From Auanema rhodensis (taxonomy: Eukaryota > Nematoda > Chromadorea > Rhabditida > Rhabditidae), in the NCBI GenBank assembly GCA_964057225.1, contig OZ059896.1, positions 21,386,501 to 21,450,500 on the forward strand: 64,000 nucleotides of DNA, in the 5' to 3' direction. Positions 1 to 11,231 of this stretch are shown piece by piece (position 1 is the stretch's first letter; every line of letters begins with the position of its first letter). Under the pieces are notes generated by a model that was given only the letters and a program-made list of their open reading frames with translations, was not told the origin of the DNA and did not search any database. The position numbers and the translations under genes were made by a program.

Positions 1-110
1 AACACAGATCGACGCAGCTTGAAAATCCGCATCGAATGCACTATACTACATTGAGAAACGCTTAATACAAAAATTAGTTATGATCGTTTGAAAAATGATG
101 CCTTAGTGTA

Positions 111-136
111 TGTTGAGTTTCCATGTACACTCAACA
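111..136. repeat. Inverted repeat in each monomer: 8-bp arms, 10-bp loop
   Basis: TGTTGAGT and ACTCAACA are perfect reverse complements separated by ten bases (shown in m1, offsets 111-136). A second, interleaved pairing exists: AGTGTA at offsets 105-110 with TACACT at 126-131. The element is present in almost every monomer. Exceptions break one pair: the G-to-T change at offset 112 (m6, m9, m14 and others), GAGT to GACT in m102 near 35582, CTCAACA to CTCTACA in m108 near 37730, and CAACATT to CAATATT in m36, m47, m52 and m57. I see no compensating change in the opposite arm. It could extrude as a hairpin or bind a dimeric protein; neither is shown. Confidence 0.8.
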
Positions 137-164
137 TTGCTTCCAAAAACATTTTGACAAAAAC

Positions 165-176
165 TTTTTCGAAAAA
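165..176. repeat. TTTTTCGAAAAA palindrome at the monomer centre
   Basis: A perfect 12-bp palindrome lies between A- and T-tracts. Where offset 164 is T, as in most monomers, the symmetry extends to 8-bp arms (AAATTTTT and AAAAATTT) around TCG. It falls near the middle of the 351-bp unit and close to every length change in the window. The core is lost in m2, m156 and m169, where the C is missing and the following A-run contains a C. The first ten positions fit the start of the vertebrate CENP-B box pattern (NTTCGNNNNA), but the CGGG half is absent. Confidence 0.8.
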
Positions 177-507
177 TTTCAAAATAATTTAGCAAAAAGT
201 AGATGTTTTTAGATTCCTTTTTTCAAGGCAAAGACGATGGACAATGTTATTCAACGAAAAAATTAATTCTTCAGGGTGAAAATCGAGGATATAAGTGTGA
301 ACTTATATCAGTTGATATCTCGGTGCATTTTTAAGCTAGCGCAAATCTCATAACACAGATCGACGCAGCTTGAAAATCCGCATCGAATGCACTATACTAC
401 ATTGAGAAACGCTTAATACAAAAATTAGTTATGATCGTTTGAAAAATGATGCCTTAGTGTATGTTGAGTTTCCATGTACACTCAACATTGCTTCCAAAAA
501 CATTTTG

Positions 508-526
508 ACAAAATTTTTTTGAAACA
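508..526 (+). repeat. m2 one-base deletion haplotype (350-bp monomer)
   Basis: It has the same shortened tract (ACAAAA, seven T, GAAACATTTC) as m156 and m169, more than 54 kb away, and removes the central TTTTTCGAAAAA palindrome. It also shares the preceding CTCATAAC monomer end with those copies. Confidence 0.85.
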
Positions 527-1403
527 TTTCAAAATAATTTAGCAAAAAGTAGATGTTTTTAGATTCCTTTTTTCAAGGCAAAGACGATGGACAATGTTAT
601 TCAACGAAAAAATTAATTCTTCAGGGTGAAAATCGAGGATATAAGTGTGAACTTATATCAGTTGATATCTCGGTGCATTTTTAAGCTAGCGCAAATCTGA
701 TAACACAGATCGACGCAGCTTAAAAATCCGCATCGAATGCACTTTACTACTTTGAGAAACGCTTAATACAAAAATTAGTTATGATCGTTTGAAAATTGAT
801 GCATTAGTGTATGTTGAGTTTCCATGTACACTCAACATTGCTTCCAAAAACATTTTGACAAAAACTTTTTCGAAAAATTTCAAAATAATTTAGCAAAAAG
901 TAGATGTTTTTAGATTCCTTTTTTTAAGGCAAAGACGATGGACAATGTTATTCAACGAAAAAATTAATTCTTCAGGGTGAAAATCGAGGATATAAGTGTG
1001 AACTTATATCAGTTGATATCTCGGTGCATTTTTAAGCTAGCGCAAATCTGATAACACAGATCGACGCAGCTTAAAAATCCGCATCGAATGCACTTTACTA
1101 CTTTGAGAAACGCTTAATACAAAAGTTAGTTATGATCGTTTGAAAAATGATGCCTTAGTGTATGTTGAGTTTCCATGTACACTCAACATTGCTTCCAAAA
1201 ACATTTTGACAAAAATTTTTTCGAAAAATTTCAAAATAATTTAGCAAAAAGTAGATGTTTTTAGATTCCTTTTTTTAAGGCAAAGACGATGGACAATGTT
1301 ATTCAACGAAAAAATTAATTCTTCAGGGTGAAAATCGAGGATATAAGTGTGAACTTATATCAGTTGATATCTCGGTGCATTTTTAAGCTAGCGCAAATCT
1401 GAT

Positions 1404-3860
1404 AACACAGATCGACGCAGCTTAAAAATCCGCATCGAATGCACTATACCACATTGAGAAACGCTTAATACAAAAATTAGTTATGATCGTTTGAAAAATG
1501 ATGCATTAGTGTATGTTGAGTTTCCATGTACACTCAACATTGCTTCCAAAAACATTTTGACAAAAATTTTTTCGAAAAATTTCAAAATAATTTAGCAAAA
1601 AGTAGATGTTTTTAGATTCCTTTTTTCAAGGCAAAGACGATGGACAATGTTATTCAACAAAAAAATTAATTCTTCAGGGTGAAAATCGAGGATATAAGTG
1701 TGCACTTATATCAGTTGATATCTCGGTGCATTTTTAAGCTAGCGCAAATCTGATAACACAGATCGACGCAGCTTAAAAATCCGCATCGAATGCACTATAC
1801 TACATTGAGAAACGCTTAATACGAAAATTAGTTATGATCGTTTGAAAAATGATGCCTTAGTGTATTTTGAGTTTCCATGTACACTCAACATTGCTTCCAA
1901 AAACATTTTGACAAAAATTTTTTCGAAAAATTTCAAAATAATTTAGCAAAAAGTAGATGTTTTTAGATTCCTTTTTTCAAGGCAAAGACGATGGACAATG
2001 TTATTCAACAAAAAAATTTATTCTTCAGGGTGAAAATCGAGGATATAAGTGTGCACTTATATCAGTTGATATCTCGGTGCATTTTTAAGCTAGCGCAAAT
2101 CTGATAACACAGATCGACGCAGCTTGAAAATCCGCATCGAATGTACTATACTACATTAAGAAACGCTTAATACAAAAATTAGTTATGATCGTTTGAAAAA
2201 TGATGCCTTAGTGTATGTTGAGTTTCCATGTACACTCAACATTGCTTCCAAAAACATTTTGACAAAAATTTTTTCGAAAAATTTCAAAATAATTTAGCAA
2301 AAAGTAGATGTTTTTAGATTCCTTTTTTTAAGGCAAAGACGATGGACAATGTTATTCAACGAAAAAATTAATTCTTCAGGGTGAAAATCGAGGATATAAG
2401 TGTGAACTTATATCAGTTGATATCTCGGTGCATTTTTAAGCTAGCGCAAATCTGATAACACAGATCGACGCAGCTTAAAAATCCGCATCGAATGCACTAT
2501 ACCACATTGAGAAACGCTTAATACAAAAATTAGTTATGATCGTTTGAAAAATGATGCATTAGTGTATGTTGAGTTTCCATGTACACTCAACATTGCTTCC
2601 AAAAACATTTTGACAAAAATTTTTTCGAAAAATTTCAAAATAATTTAGCAAAAAGTAGATGTTTTTAGATTCCTTTTTTCAAGGCAAAGACGATGGACAA
2701 TGTTATTCAACAAAAAAATTAATTCTTCAGGGTGAAAATCGAGGATATAAGTGTGCACTTATATCAGTTGATATCTCGGTGCATTTTTAAGCTAGCGCAA
2801 ATCTGATAACACAGATCGACGCAGCTTAAAAATCCGCATCGAATGCACTATACTACATTGAGAAACGCTTAATACGAAAATTAGTTATGATCGTTTGAAA
2901 AATGATGCCTTAGTGTATTTTGAGTTTCCATGTACACTCAACATTGCTTCCAAAAACATTTTGACAAAAATTTTTTCGAAAAATTTCAAAATAATTTAGC
3001 AAAAAGTAGATGTTTTTAGATTCCTTTTTTCAAGGCAAAGACGATGGACAATGTTATTCAACAAAAAAATTTATTCTTCAGGGTGAAAATCGAGGATATA
3101 AGTGTGCACTTATATCAGTTGATATCTCGGTGCATTTTTAAGCTAGCGCAAATCTGATAACACAGATCGACGCAGCTTGAAAATCCGCATCGAATGTACT
3201 ATACTACATTAAGAAACGCTTAATACAAAAATTAGTTATGATCGTTTGAAAAATGATGCCTTAGTGTATGTTGAGTTTCCATGTACACTCAACATTGCTT
3301 CCAAAAACATTTTGACAAAAATTTTTTCGAAAAATTTCAAAATAATTTAGCAAAAAGTAGATGTTTTTAGATTCCTTTTTTTAAGGCAAAGACGATGGAC
3401 AATGTTATTCAACGAAAAAATTAATTCTTCAGGGTGAAAATCGAGGATATAAGTGTGAACTTATATCAGTTGATATCTCGGTGCATTTTTAAGCTAGCGC
3501 AAATCTGATAACACAGATCGACGCAGCTTAAAAATCCGCATCGAATGCACTATACCACATTGAGAAACGCTTAATACAAAAATTAGTTATGATCGTTTGA
3601 AAAATGATGCATTAGTGTATGTTGAGTTTCCATGTACACTCAACATTGCTTCCAAAAACATTTTGACAAAAATTTTTTCGAAAAATTTCAAAATAATTTA
3701 GCAAAAAGTAGATGTTTTTAGATTCCTTTTTTCAAGGCAAAGACGATGGACAATGTTATTCAACAAAAAAATTAATTCTTCAGGGTGAAAATCGAGGATA
3801 TAAGTGTGCACTTATATCAGTTGATATCTCGGTGCATTTTTAAGCTAGCGCAAATCTGAT
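1404..3860 (+). repeat. 3-mer higher-order repeat, 1053-bp period, about 2.3 copies
   Basis: m5-m6-m7 (1404-2456) and m8-m9-m10 (2457-3509) share the same ordered variants, and m11 (3510-3860) repeats the first member. Member 1 has CTATACCAC with CAACAAAAA. Member 2 has AATACGAAAA with GTATTTTGAG. Member 3 has GAATGTAC with CATTAAGAAAC. The order breaks at m12, although m13-m14-m15 resume a related series. The rare AATACG change is found only in m6 and m9 of the monomers I compared, which marks a recent local duplication. Confidence 0.85.
1691..1712. repeat. Near-perfect 22-bp palindrome (10-bp arms, 2-bp centre), C300 form
   Basis: In m5, GATATAAGTG and CACTTATATC are exact reverse complements separated by TG (offsets 288-309). 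Monomers occur in two states at offset 300. C gives the complete 10-bp arms shown here; A (GTGAAC instead of GTGCAC, as in m1 at 288-309) breaks the innermost pair. Both states are common and are linked to HOR type, for example alternating in the 1404-3860 block. A dimeric DNA-binding protein or cruciform extrusion are possible readings; neither is demonstrated. Confidence 0.8.
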
Positions 3861-5099
3861 AACACAGATCGACGCAGCTTAAAAATCCGCATCGAATGCA
3901 CTATACTACATTGAGAAACGCTTAATACAAAAATTAGTTATGATCGTTTGAAAAATGATGCCTTAGTGTATGTTGAGTTTCCATGTACACTCAACATTGC
4001 TTCCAAAAACATTTTGACAAAAATTTTTTCGAAAAATTTCAAAATAATTTAGCAAAAAGTAGATATTTTTAGATTCCTTTTTTTAAGGCAAAGACGATGG
4101 ACAATGTTATTCAACGAAAAAATTAATTCTTCAGGGTGAAAATCGAGGATATAAGTGTGAACTTATATCAGTTGATATCTCGGTGCATTTTTAAGCTAGC
4201 GCAAATCTGATAACACAGATCGACGCAGCTTAAAAATCCGCATCGAATGCACTATACCACATTGAGAAACGCTTAATACAAAAATTAGTTATGATCGTTT
4301 GAAAAATGATGCATTAGTGTATGTTGAGTTTCCATGTACACTCAACATTGCTTCCAAAAACATTTTGACAAAAATTTTTTCGAAAAATTTCAAAATAATT
4401 TAGCAAAAAGTAGATGTTTTTAGATTCCTTTTTTCAAGGCAAAGACGATGGACAATGTTATTCAACAAAAAAATTAATTCTTCAGGGTGAAAATCGAGGA
4501 TATAAGTGTGCACTTATATCAGTTGATATCTCGGTGCATTTTTAAGCTAGCGCAAATCTGATAACACAGATCGACGCAGCTTAAAAATCCGCATCGAATG
4601 CACTATACTACATTGAGAAACGCTTAATACAAAAATTAGTTATGATCGTTTGAAAAATGATGCCTTAGTGTATTTTGAGTTTCCATGTACACTCAACATT
4701 GCTTCCAAAAACATTTTGACAAAAATTTTTTCGAAAAATTTCAAAATAATTTAGCAAAAAGTAGATGTTTTTAGATTCCTTTTTTCAAGGCAAAGACGAT
4801 GGACAATGTTATTCAACAAAAAAATTTATTCTTCAGGGTGAAAATCGAGGATATAAGTGTGCACTTATATCAGTTGATATCTCGGTGCATTTTTAAGCTA
4901 GCGCAAATCTGATAACACAGATCGACGCAGCTTGAAAATCCGCATCGAATGTACTATACTACATTGAGAAACGCTTAATACAAAAATTAGTTATGATCGT
5001 TTGAAAAATGATGCCTTAGTGTATGTTGAGTTTCCATGTACACTCAACATTGCTTCCAAAAACATTTTGACAAAAATTTTTTCGAAAAATTTCAAAATA

Positions 5100-8000
5100 A
5101 TTTAGCAAAAAGTAGATATTTTTAGATTCCTTTTTTTAAGGCAAAGACGATGGACAATGTTATTCAACGAAAAAATAAATTCTTCAGGGTGAAAATCGAG
5201 GATATAAGTGTGCACTTATATCAGTTGATATCTTGGTGCATTTTCAAGCTAGCGCAAATCTGATAACACAGATCGACGCAGCTTAAAAATCCGCATCGAA
5301 TGCACTATACTACATTGAGAAACGCTTAATACAAAAAATAGTTATGATCGTTTGAAAAATGATGCATTAGTGTATGTTGAGTTTCCATGTACACTCAACA
5401 TTGCTTCCAAAAACATTTTGACAAAAATTTTTTCGAAAAATTTCAAAATAATTTAGCAAAAAGTTGATGTTTTTAGATTCCTTTTTTTAAGGCAAAGACG
5501 ATGGACGATGTTATTCAACGAAAAAATTAATTCTTCAGGGTGAAAATCGAGGATATAAGTGTGAACTTATATCAGTTGATATCTCGGTGCATTTTTAAGC
5601 TAGCGCAAATCTGATAACACAGATCGACGCAGCTTAAAAATCCGCATCGAATGCACTATACTACTTTGAGAAACGCTTAATACAAAAATTAGTTATGATC
5701 GTTTGAAAAATGATGCATTAGTGTATGTTGAGTTTTCATGTACACTCAACATTGCTTCCAAAAACATTTTGACAAAAATTTTTTCGAAAAATTTCAAAAT
5801 AATTTAGCAAAAAGTAGATGTTTTTAGATTCCTTTTTTCAAGGCAAAGACGATGGACAATGTTATTCAACGAAAAAATTAATTCTTCAGGGTGAAAATCG
5901 AGGATATAAGTGTGAACTTATATCAGTTGATATCTCGGTGCATTTTTAAGCTAGCGCAAATCTGATAACACAGATCGACGCAGCTTAAAAATCCGCATCG
6001 AATGCACTATACCACATTGAGAAACGCTTAATACAAAAATTAGTTATGATCGTTTGAAAAATGATGCATTAGTGTATGTTGAGTTTCCATGTACACTCAA
6101 CATTGCTTCCAAAAACATTTTGACAAAAATTTTTTCGAAAAATTTCAAAATAATTTAGCAAAAAGTAGATGTTTTTAGATTCCTTTTTTTAAAGCAAAGA
6201 CGATGGACGATGTTATTCAACGAAAAAATTAATTCTTCAGGGTGAAAATCGAGGATATAAGTGTGAACTTATATCAGTTGATATCTCGGTGCATTTTTAA
6301 GCTAGCGCAAATCTGATAACACAGATCGACGCAGCTTAAAAATCCGCATCGAATGCACTATACCACATTGAGAAACGCTTAATACAAGAATTAGTTATGA
6401 TCGTTTGAAAAATGATGCATTAGTGTATGTTGAGTTTCCATGTACACTCAACATTGCTTCCAAAAACATTTTGACAAAAATTTTTTCGAAAAATTTCAAA
6501 ATAATTTAGCAAAAAGTAGATGTTTTTAGATTCCTTTTTTTAAGGCAAAGACGATGGACGATGTTATTCAACGAAAAAATTAATTCTTCAGGGTGAAAAT
6601 CGAGGATATAAGTGTGCACTTATATCAGTTGATATCTCGGTGCATTTTTAAGCTAGCGCAAATCTGATAACACAGATCGACGCAGCTTAAAAATCCGCAT
6701 CGAATGCACTATACTACATTGAGAAACGCTTAATACAAAAAATAGTTATGATCGTTTGAAAAATGATGCATTAGTGTATGTTGAGTTTCCATGTACACTC
6801 AACATTGCTTCCAAAAACATTTTGACAAAAATTTTTTCGAAAAATTTCAAAATAATTTAGCAAAAAGTAGATGTTTTTAGATTCCTTTTTTCAAGGCAAA
6901 GACGATGAACAATGTTATTCAACGAAAAAATCAATTCTTCAGGGTGAAAATCGAGGATATAAGTGTGAACTTATATCAGTTGATATCTCGGTGCATTTTT
7001 AAGCTAGCGCTAATCTGATAACACAGATCGACGCAGCTTGAAAATCCGCATCGAATGTACTATACTACATTGAGAAACGCTTAATACAAAAATTAGTTAT
7101 GATCGTTTGAAAAATGATGCCTTAGTGTATGTTGAGTTTCCATGTACACTCAACATTGCTTCCAAAAACATTTTGACAAAAATTTTTTCGAAAAATTTCA
7201 AAATAATTTAGCAAAAAGTAGATGTTTTTAGATTCCTTTTTTCAAGGCAAAGACGATGGACAATGTTATTCAACGAAAAAATTAATTCTTCAGGGTGAAA
7301 ATCGAGGATATAAGTGTGAACTTATATCAGTTGATATCTCGGTGCATTTTTAAGCTAGCGCAAATCTGATAACACAGATCGACGCAGCTTAAAAATCCGC
7401 ATCGAATGCACTATACCACATTGAAAAACGCTTAATACAAAAATTAGTTATGATCGTTTGAAAAATGATGCATTAGTGTATGTTGAGTTTCCATGTACAC
7501 TCAACATTGCTTCCAAAAACATTTTGACAAAAATTTTTTCGAAAAATTTCAAAATAATTTAGCAAAAAGTAGATGTTTTTAGATTCCTTTTTTTAAAGCA
7601 AAGACGATGGACGATGTTATTCAACGAAAAAATTTATTCTTCAGGGTGAAAATCGAGGATATAAGTGTGCACTTATATCAGTTGATATCTCGGTGCATTT
7701 TTAAGCTAGCGCAAATCTGATAACACAGATCGACGCAGCTTAAAAATCCGCATCGAATGCACTATACCACATTGAGAAACGCTTAATACAAAAATTAGTT
7801 ATGATCGTTTGAAAAATGATGCATTAGTGTATGTTGAGTTTCCATGTACACTCAACATTGCTTCCAAAAACATTTTGACAAAAATTTTTTCGAAAAATTT
7901 CAAAATAATTTAGCAAAAAGTAGATGTTTTTAGATTCCTTTTTTTAAGGCAAAGACGATGGACAATGTTATTCAACGAAAAAATTAATTCTTCAGGGTGA

Positions 8001-11000
8001 AAATCGAGGATATAAGTGTGAACTTATATCAGTTGATATCTCGGTGCATTTTTAAGCTAGCGCAAATCTGATAACACAGATCGACGCAGCTTAAAAATCC
8101 GCATCGAATGCACTATACCACATTGAGAAACGCTTAATACAAAAATTAGTTATGATCGTTTGAAAAATGATGCATTAGTGTATGTTGAGTTTCCATGTAC
8201 ACTCAACATTGCTTCCAAAAACATTTTGACAAAAATTTTTTCGAAAAATTTCAAAATAATTTAGCAAAAAGTAGATATTTTTAGATTCCTTTTTTTAAGG
8301 CAAAGACGATGGACAATGTTATTCAACGAAAAAATAAATTCTTCAGGGTGAAAATCGAGGATATAAGTGTGCACTTATATCAGTTGATATCTTGGTGCAT
8401 TTTCAAGCTAGCGCAAATCTGATAACACAGATCGACGCAGCTTAAAAATCCGCATCGAATGCACTATACTACATTGAGAAACGCTTAATACAAAAAATAG
8501 TTATGATCGTTTGAAAAATGATGCATTAGTGTATGTTGAGTTTCCATGTACACTCAACATTGCTTCCAAAAACATTTTGACAAAAATTTTTTCGAAAAAT
8601 TTCAAAATAATTTAGCAAAAAGTTGATGTTTTTAGATTCCTTTTTTTAAGGCAAAGACGATGGACGATGTTATTCAACGAAAAAATTAATTCTTCAGGGT
8701 GAAAATCGAGGATATAAGTGTGAACTTATATCAGTTGATATCTCGGTGCATTTTTAAGCTAGCGCAAATCTGATAACACAGATCGACGCAGCTTAAAAAT
8801 CCGCATCGAATGCACTATACTACTTTGAGAAACGCTTAATACAAAAATTAGTTATGATCGTTTGAAAAATGATGCATTAGTGTATGTTGAGTTTTCATGT
8901 ACACTCAACATTGCTTCCAAAAACATTTTGACAAAAATTTTTTCGAAAAATTTCAAAATAATTTAGCAAAAAGTAGATGTTTTTAGATTCCTTTTTTCAA
9001 GGCAAAGACGATGGACAATGTTATTCAACGAAAAAATTAATTCTTCAGGGTGAAAATCGAGGATATAAGTGTGAACTTATATCAGTTGATATCTCGGTGC
9101 ATTTTTAAGCTAGCGCAAATCTGATAACACAGATCGACGCAGCTTAAAAATCCGCATCGAATGCACTATACCACATTGAGAAACGCTTAATACAAAAATT
9201 AGTTATGATCGTTTGAAAAATGATGCATTAGTGTATGTTGAGTTTCCATGTACACTCAACATTGCTTCCAAAAACATTTTGACAAAAATTTTTTCGAAAA
9301 ATTTCAAAATAATTTAGCAAAAAGTAGATGTTTTTAGATTCCTTTTTTTAAAGCAAAGACGATGGACGATGTTATTCAACGAAAAAATTAATTCTTCAGG
9401 GTGAAAATCGAGGATATAAGTGTGAACTTATATCAGTTGATATCTCGGTGCATTTTTAAGCTAGCGCAAATCTGATAACACAGATCGACGCAGCTTAAAA
9501 ATCCGCATCGAATGCACTATACCACATTGAGAAACGCTTAATACAAGAATTAGTTATGATCGTTTGAAAAATGATGCATTAGTGTATGTTGAGTTTCCAT
9601 GTACACTCAACATTGCTTCCAAAAACATTTTGACAAAAATTTTTTCGAAAAATTTCAAAATAATTTAGCAAAAAGTAGATGTTTTTAGATTCCTTTTTTT
9701 AAGGCAAAGACGATGGACGATGTTATTCAACGAAAAAATTAATTCTTCAGGGTGAAAATCGAGGATATAAGTGTGCACTTATATCAGTTGATATCTCGGT
9801 GCATTTTTAAGCTAGCGCAAATCTGATAACACAGATCGACGCAGCTTAAAAATCCGCATCGAATGCACTATACTACATTGAGAAACGCTTAATACAAAAA
9901 ATAGTTATGATCGTTTGAAAAATGATGCATTAGTGTATGTTGAGTTTCCATGTACACTCAACATTGCTTCCAAAAACATTTTGACAAAAATTTTTTCGAA
10001 AAATTTCAAAATAATTTAGCAAAAAGTAGATGTTTTTAGATTCCTTTTTTCAAGGCAAAGACGATGAACAATGTTATTCAACGAAAAAATCAATTCTTCA
10101 GGGTGAAAATCGAGGATATAAGTGTGAACTTATATCAGTTGATATCTCGGTGCATTTTTAAGCTAGCGCTAATCTGATAACACAGATCGACGCAGCTTGA
10201 AAATCCGCATCGAATGTACTATACTACATTGAGAAACGCTTAATACAAAAATTAGTTATGATCGTTTGAAAAATGATGCCTTAGTGTATGTTGAGTTTCC
10301 ATGTACACTCAACATTGCTTCCAAAAACATTTTGACAAAAATTTTTTCGAAAAATTTCAAAATAATTTAGCAAAAAGTAGATGTTTTTAGATTCCTTTTT
10401 TCAAGGCAAAGACGATGGACAATGTTATTCAACGAAAAAATTAATTCTTCAGGGTGAAAATCGAGGATATAAGTGTGAACTTATATCAGTTGATATCTCG
10501 GTGCATTTTTAAGCTAGCGCAAATCTGATAACACAGATCGACGCAGCTTAAAAATCCGCATCGAATGCACTATACCACATTGAAAAACGCTTAATACAAA
10601 AATTAGTTATGATCGTTTGAAAAATGATGCATTAGTGTATGTTGAGTTTCCATGTACACTCAACATTGCTTCCAAAAACATTTTGACAAAAATTTTTTCG
10701 AAAAATTTCAAAATAATTTAGCAAAAAGTAGATGTTTTTAGATTCCTTTTTTTAAAGCAAAGACGATGGACGATGTTATTCAACGAAAAAATTTATTCTT
10801 CAGGGTGAAAATCGAGGATATAAGTGTGCACTTATATCAGTTGATATCTCGGTGCATTTTTAAGCTAGCGCAAATCTGATAACACAGATCGACGCAGCTT
10901 AAAAATCCGCATCGAATGCACTATACCACATTGAGAAACGCTTAATACAAAAAATAGTTATGATCGTTTGAAAAATGATGCATTAGTGTATGTTGAGTTT

Positions 11001-11231
11001 CCATGTACACTCAACATTGCTTCCAAAAACATTTTGACAAAAATTTTTTCGAAAAATTTCAAAATAATTTAGCAAAAAGTAGATGTTTTTAGATTCCTTT
11101 TTTTAAGGCAAAGACGATGGACAATGTTATTCAACGAAAAAATTAATTCTTCAGGGTGAAAATCGAGGATATAAGTGTGAACTTATATCAGTTGATATCT
11201 CGGTGCATTTTTAAGCTAGCGCAAATCTGAT
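5100..11231 (+). repeat. 9-mer higher-order repeat, 3159-bp period, two copies
   Basis: Bases x and x+3159 agree in rare variants over almost the whole block: GTAGATATT (5112 and 8271), CTTGGTGCATTTTCAAG (5232 and 8391), AGTTGATG (m16 and m25), GTTTTCATG (5732 and 8891), TACAAGAATT (m19 and m28), GATGAACAATG (6904 and 10063), GCGCTAATC (7007 and 10166) and TTGAAAAACG (m22 and m31). Homology starts inside m15, after offset 102 and before offset 206. It continues with very few differences (for example offset 74 of m23 against m32) to the end of m23 and m32, then stops. Confidence 0.85.

Larger units (their letters stand above)
1..351 (+). repeat. Reference monomer m1 of the 351-bp satellite
   Basis: This is the first complete unit and is used here for offsets. 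It contains 128 A, 56 C, 57 G and 110 T (67.8% A+T) and 12 CpG dinucleotides, more than the roughly 9 expected from base content. A-tracts and T-tracts of four to seven bases are concentrated between offsets 145 and 225. It has dyad elements at offsets 111-136, 165-176 and 288-309, a GATATC hexamer at 314-319 and a GCTAGC hexamer at 335-340. Stop codons occur in all three forward frames, so the typical unit is not coding. Its particular variant set (G at 21, C at 164, CTCATAAC at its end) matches m98 (34049) and m105 (36520), which places it in the same sub-family as the 34-37 kb region. Confidence 0.95.

Noticed and set aside
36-117. Internal sub-repeat: offsets 36-55 resemble offsets 98-117 (14 of 20 bases)
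   Set aside because: The match is short, interrupted and not extended on either side, so it is not good evidence that the 351-bp unit arose from smaller repeats. I also see no convincing half-unit (about 175-bp) repeat.
160-182. CENP-B box at the TTTCGAAAAATT motif
   Set aside because: The first half (NTTCGNNNNA) fits, but the required CGGG half is absent in every monomer inspected; an A/T-rich tract containing TTCG can match that much by chance.
1-351. RNA polymerase III A/B boxes, tRNA-like or snRNA-like gene in the monomer
   Set aside because: No sequence close to a B box (GGTTCGANTCC) or a cloverleaf could be found on either strand; T-runs alone are not evidence.
5170-5182. AATAAA polyadenylation signal in m15 (also in m24)
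   Set aside because: It arises from a single T-to-A variant at offset 264 in two related monomers and has no transcript or gene context.
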